Positions 63,591 to 64,000 of a DNA stretch of 64,000 nucleotides are shown one piece after another. Positions within the stretch are counted from its first letter, which is position 1. The number at the start of each line of letters is the position of its first letter. The notes below the pieces were generated by a model. The model was not told where the DNA came from. It did not search any database and saw only the letters and a program-made list of their open reading frames with translations. Source of the stretch: Xanthobacter sp. NM-25 (lineage in GTDB: Bacteria > Pseudomonadota > Alphaproteobacteria > Rhizobiales > Xanthobacteraceae); contig NZ_JACBFS010000001.1 of NCBI RefSeq assembly GCF_022138605.1, positions 186,001 to 250,000 of the forward strand. The letters are read 5' to 3'. The position numbers and the translations under genes were made by a program.

Positions 63591-63707
63591 CTTCGCAACA
63601 AAGAGATGATCGAAAATATTCAGCCTGGCGGGCGATGCGGCCGATAGGCGTCAGACACAGCTTTTGATATAGATTTATCCATCGCACTATCCTTGCGGGA
63701 GGCTGCT

Positions 63708-64000
63708 TTGCGGATCCTGGTCACGATTGCGCTGCTCGGTCTTGGTCTCCATGCCGCCCATGCGGACATCATACCCGCCTCACAACCCTGGAGCGTGGCG
63801 CCACCGTTCGCGCCGGGGGCGGATAACGGAAAGCCGCTCTCCGCCAATAAGGCGCTGAGCGGCGCGGCCTGCGTGACCGGAACGCCCCATTGCCTCGCCG
63901 TCAACGACGAAGGCCGCTTCGCCCAATTCTTCACCCTTGGCACCGGCACCATCACCCCCGGCGCCATCATCGGCCTGCTGCCGGCCGTGATTAATAATGG
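63708..64000 (+). CDS. Secreted protein, DUF3616-like, cut by window end
   Basis: The frame opens with TTG at 63708 after a good GGGAGG ribosome-binding site and stays open to the window end, giving 97 residues. A signal peptide (MRILVTIALLGLGLHAAHA) is followed by SGAACVTGTPHCLAVNDEGRFAQFFTLG, which resembles the opening of DUF3616 beta-propeller-like proteins. The remainder is outside. Confidence 0.6.
   Translation, partial: MRILVTIALLGLGLHAAHADIIPASQPWSVAPPFAPGADNGKPLSANKALSGAACVTGTPHCLAVNDEGRFAQFFTLGTGTITPGAIIGLLPAVINN

Noticed and set aside
61441..63687. A 748-codon minus-strand frame opposite the SDR and binding-protein genes
   Set aside because: His/Gly/Val-rich antisense shadow; both plus-strand genes have complete family motifs and ribosome-binding sites.

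Overview
This window looks like chromosomal DNA from a GC-rich alphaproteobacterium of the order Hyphomicrobiales, probably a Xanthobacteraceae-like facultative methylotroph or autotroph. The basis is gene content: a ctrA/chpT/fliJ cell-cycle neighbourhood, alphaproteobacterial families (DUF1134, DUF2155, DUF2865, DUF3126, IalB, NDUFA12 and NDUFS6-like proteins), an NAD-dependent molybdenum formate dehydrogenase operon (fdsGBA-fdhD-fdsD), Calvin/pentose-phosphate genes (fbp, rpe) and a small C1-cofactor-like group. The placement is inference from gene content. I saw no rRNA, tRNA, CRISPR array, prophage or insertion sequence.

Layout. 1-8.6 kb: the end of guaB, a small ion channel, then a minus-strand block fabD-fabG-acpP-fabF-mltG-yicC-gmk (fatty-acid synthesis, cell-wall and housekeeping genes). 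8.7-12.9 kb: a divergent pair of a HisA-like TIM-barrel gene and an MfnD-like ATP-grasp gene, then folB, class I fbp and rpe; this is the C1/carbon-assimilation section. 13-17.3 kb: an acyl-CoA synthetase behind a palindromic operator-like site, an IalB-like secreted protein and an orphan Wza-type export lipoprotein. 17.3-29.2 kb: aroQ-accB-accC, a DsbA-like thiol protein with an M48 peptidase, an aminotransferase, aat, a DUF2155 protein, NDUFA12, a cation/proton antiporter, an agmatinase-family enzyme and a GGDEF protein. 29.3-35.5 kb: an ECF sigma factor/RskA-like anti-sigma pair with a very long linker, fliJ, ctrA, chpT and cysQ. 35.6-39.1 kb: small envelope or secreted proteins of unknown function, including a 54-residue membrane protein. 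39.3-47.3 kb: a LysR regulator and the formate dehydrogenase operon, split by an intergenic repeat array. 47.5-64 kb: DUF3126, cysE, a hydrolase, an unrecognised membrane protein, a DUF1508-like small protein, an ABC exporter, an NDUFS6-like zinc protein, a flavin monooxygenase, a VIT-family transporter, a glutathionyl-hydroquinone reductase, a PACE efflux protein, and a catabolic-looking unit (acyl-CoA ligase, SDR, periplasmic binding protein) with a PAS-LuxR regulator.

How the genes may work together: formate dehydrogenase oxidises formate to CO2 with NAD+; fbp and rpe belong to regeneration steps of the Calvin cycle; the HisA-like and ATP-grasp genes resemble those of methanofuran/methanopterin cofactor clusters in methylotrophic bacteria. 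This supports a C1-oxidising, CO2-fixing lifestyle. The least explained items are the C1-cofactor-like group, the giant anti-sigma linker, the dense GANTC sites before ctrA, the repeat array inside the fds operon and the acyl-CoA ligase/SDR/binding-protein unit.
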